From the NCBI GenBank assembly GCA_030667205.1, contig DAOUWH010000085.1:1-6841 (forward strand): 6,841 nt of DNA, given 5' to 3'. Below, in pieces: positions 6,654 to 6,841 of this stretch. A program made the position numbers and the translations under genes. Numbering within the stretch: the stretch's first letter is position 1; every line of letters starts with the position of its first letter. The DNA comes from Nitrospirota bacterium. Lineage in GTDB: Bacteria > Nitrospirota > Thermodesulfovibrionia > Thermodesulfovibrionales > JdFR-86. The notes under the pieces were generated by a model. That model made no database searches. It had not been told where the DNA came from and saw only the letters and a program-made list of their open reading frames with translations.

Positions 6654-6680
6654 GGAGGCCGGCCTTTAGGGCCGGCCTCC
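6654..6680. other. Perfect 11-bp GC-rich stem-loop between the NrfD-like gene and the cytochrome c gene
   Basis: GGAGGCCGGCC at 6654-6664 pairs exactly with GGCCGGCCTCC at 6670-6680 around a five-base loop. It sits in the 67-base gap, 17 bases after the upstream gene's stop and 23 bases before the cytochrome ATG. In the direction of transcription (minus) the stem is followed by an A-rich stretch and not a U-run, so it is not a canonical intrinsic terminator. A perfect 10-base palindrome, TTTGTACAAA, abuts it at 6681-6690. Plausible roles are mRNA stabilisation or processing that sets different levels of the upstream and downstream genes, or a factor-dependent attenuation point. Confidence 0.65.
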
Positions 6681-6697
6681 TTTGTACAAAAACCTTT

Positions 6698-6841
6698 TCA
6701 GTGCGCCCTGTAGCCGGGCTCCTCGCGCGTCACCGGCATCCTGTTTACTATCCAGCGGAATACGAGCACGTGGAGAGTGCTGAGTGCGAGGACAACAGCA
6801 ACTTCTTTCCATGGCGGTACGATGTGGTGCAAGTGGTCAGG
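6698..6841 (-). CDS. C-terminal fragment of a membrane protein, probably NrfD/HybB-like quinone-interacting subunit (partial)
   Basis: The last 47 codons of a minus-strand gene run in from the right edge and end at TGA (6698-6700). The translation ends with one hydrophobic helix (KEVAVVLALSTLHVLVFRWIV) followed by NRMPVTREEPGYRAH. A short motif ending PPWKE, a last helix, and a closing R-I-V-N-R-x-P segment is how NrfD/PsrC/HybB-family membrane subunits typically end. That family contains multi-helix proteins without haem that bind menaquinone and partner with periplasmic iron-sulfur proteins or multihaem cytochromes. The position upstream of a multihaem c and a cytochrome b on the same strand fits such a role. 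Only about 45 residues are visible, so the family call is tentative; another polytopic membrane protein cannot be excluded. The low-complexity C-terminal tail shows no truncation. Confidence 0.6.
   Translation of the reverse strand, partial: PDHLHHIVPPWKEVAVVLALSTLHVLVFRWIVNRMPVTREEPGYRAH

Overview
The window reads as part of a chromosome from an anaerobic, Gram-negative, cytochrome-rich bacterium. Three things point that way: a periplasmic multihaem c-type cytochrome, a haem-motif-bearing sensor kinase, and a lipoprotein solute-binding protein. The coding regions are GC-rich, with AT-rich spacers upstream of the first gene and of the kinase. The lifestyle resembles Nitrospirota or Desulfobacterota (Geobacter-like) bacteria, but the sequence does not fix the taxon.

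Layout. Bases 1-221 are non-coding and carry nested inverted repeats followed by an AT-rich leader. Bases 222-1799 (+) encode a family-5 (peptide/nickel type) extracellular solute-binding lipoprotein, with no permease genes beside it in the window. After a 36-base convergent gap, everything to the right edge lies on the minus strand. Read in transcription order from the right edge, it is: the last 47 codons of a membrane protein, probably NrfD/HybB-like (6698-6841); a strong hairpin (6654-6680); a 13-haem c-type cytochrome with a C-terminal membrane anchor (5203-6630); a four-helix cytochrome b of the formate dehydrogenase gamma/Ni-Fe hydrogenase cytochrome b type (4425-5198); an 84-base AT-rich spacer; a transmembrane sensor histidine kinase with a dCache-like periplasmic domain (2496-4340); and a NarL/FixJ response regulator (1836-2492).

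How the genes may work together. The NrfD-like protein (quinone site), the multihaem cytochrome c (periplasmic electron wire) and the cytochrome b (transmembrane dihaem relay) look like a quinone-linked complex that exchanges electrons between the membrane pool and the periplasm or cell exterior. It resembles in gene content the Cbc-type menaquinol oxidoreductases of Geobacter. The two-component pair immediately downstream is notable because the kinase's periplasmic sensor domain contains a CxxCH haem c attachment motif (CHRCH, residues 236-240). The simplest hypothesis is that the kinase carries a covalently bound haem and reads periplasmic redox state or a haem ligand. The response regulator would then adjust transcription of this or related respiratory genes. 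That link is inferred from motif and gene order and has not been demonstrated.
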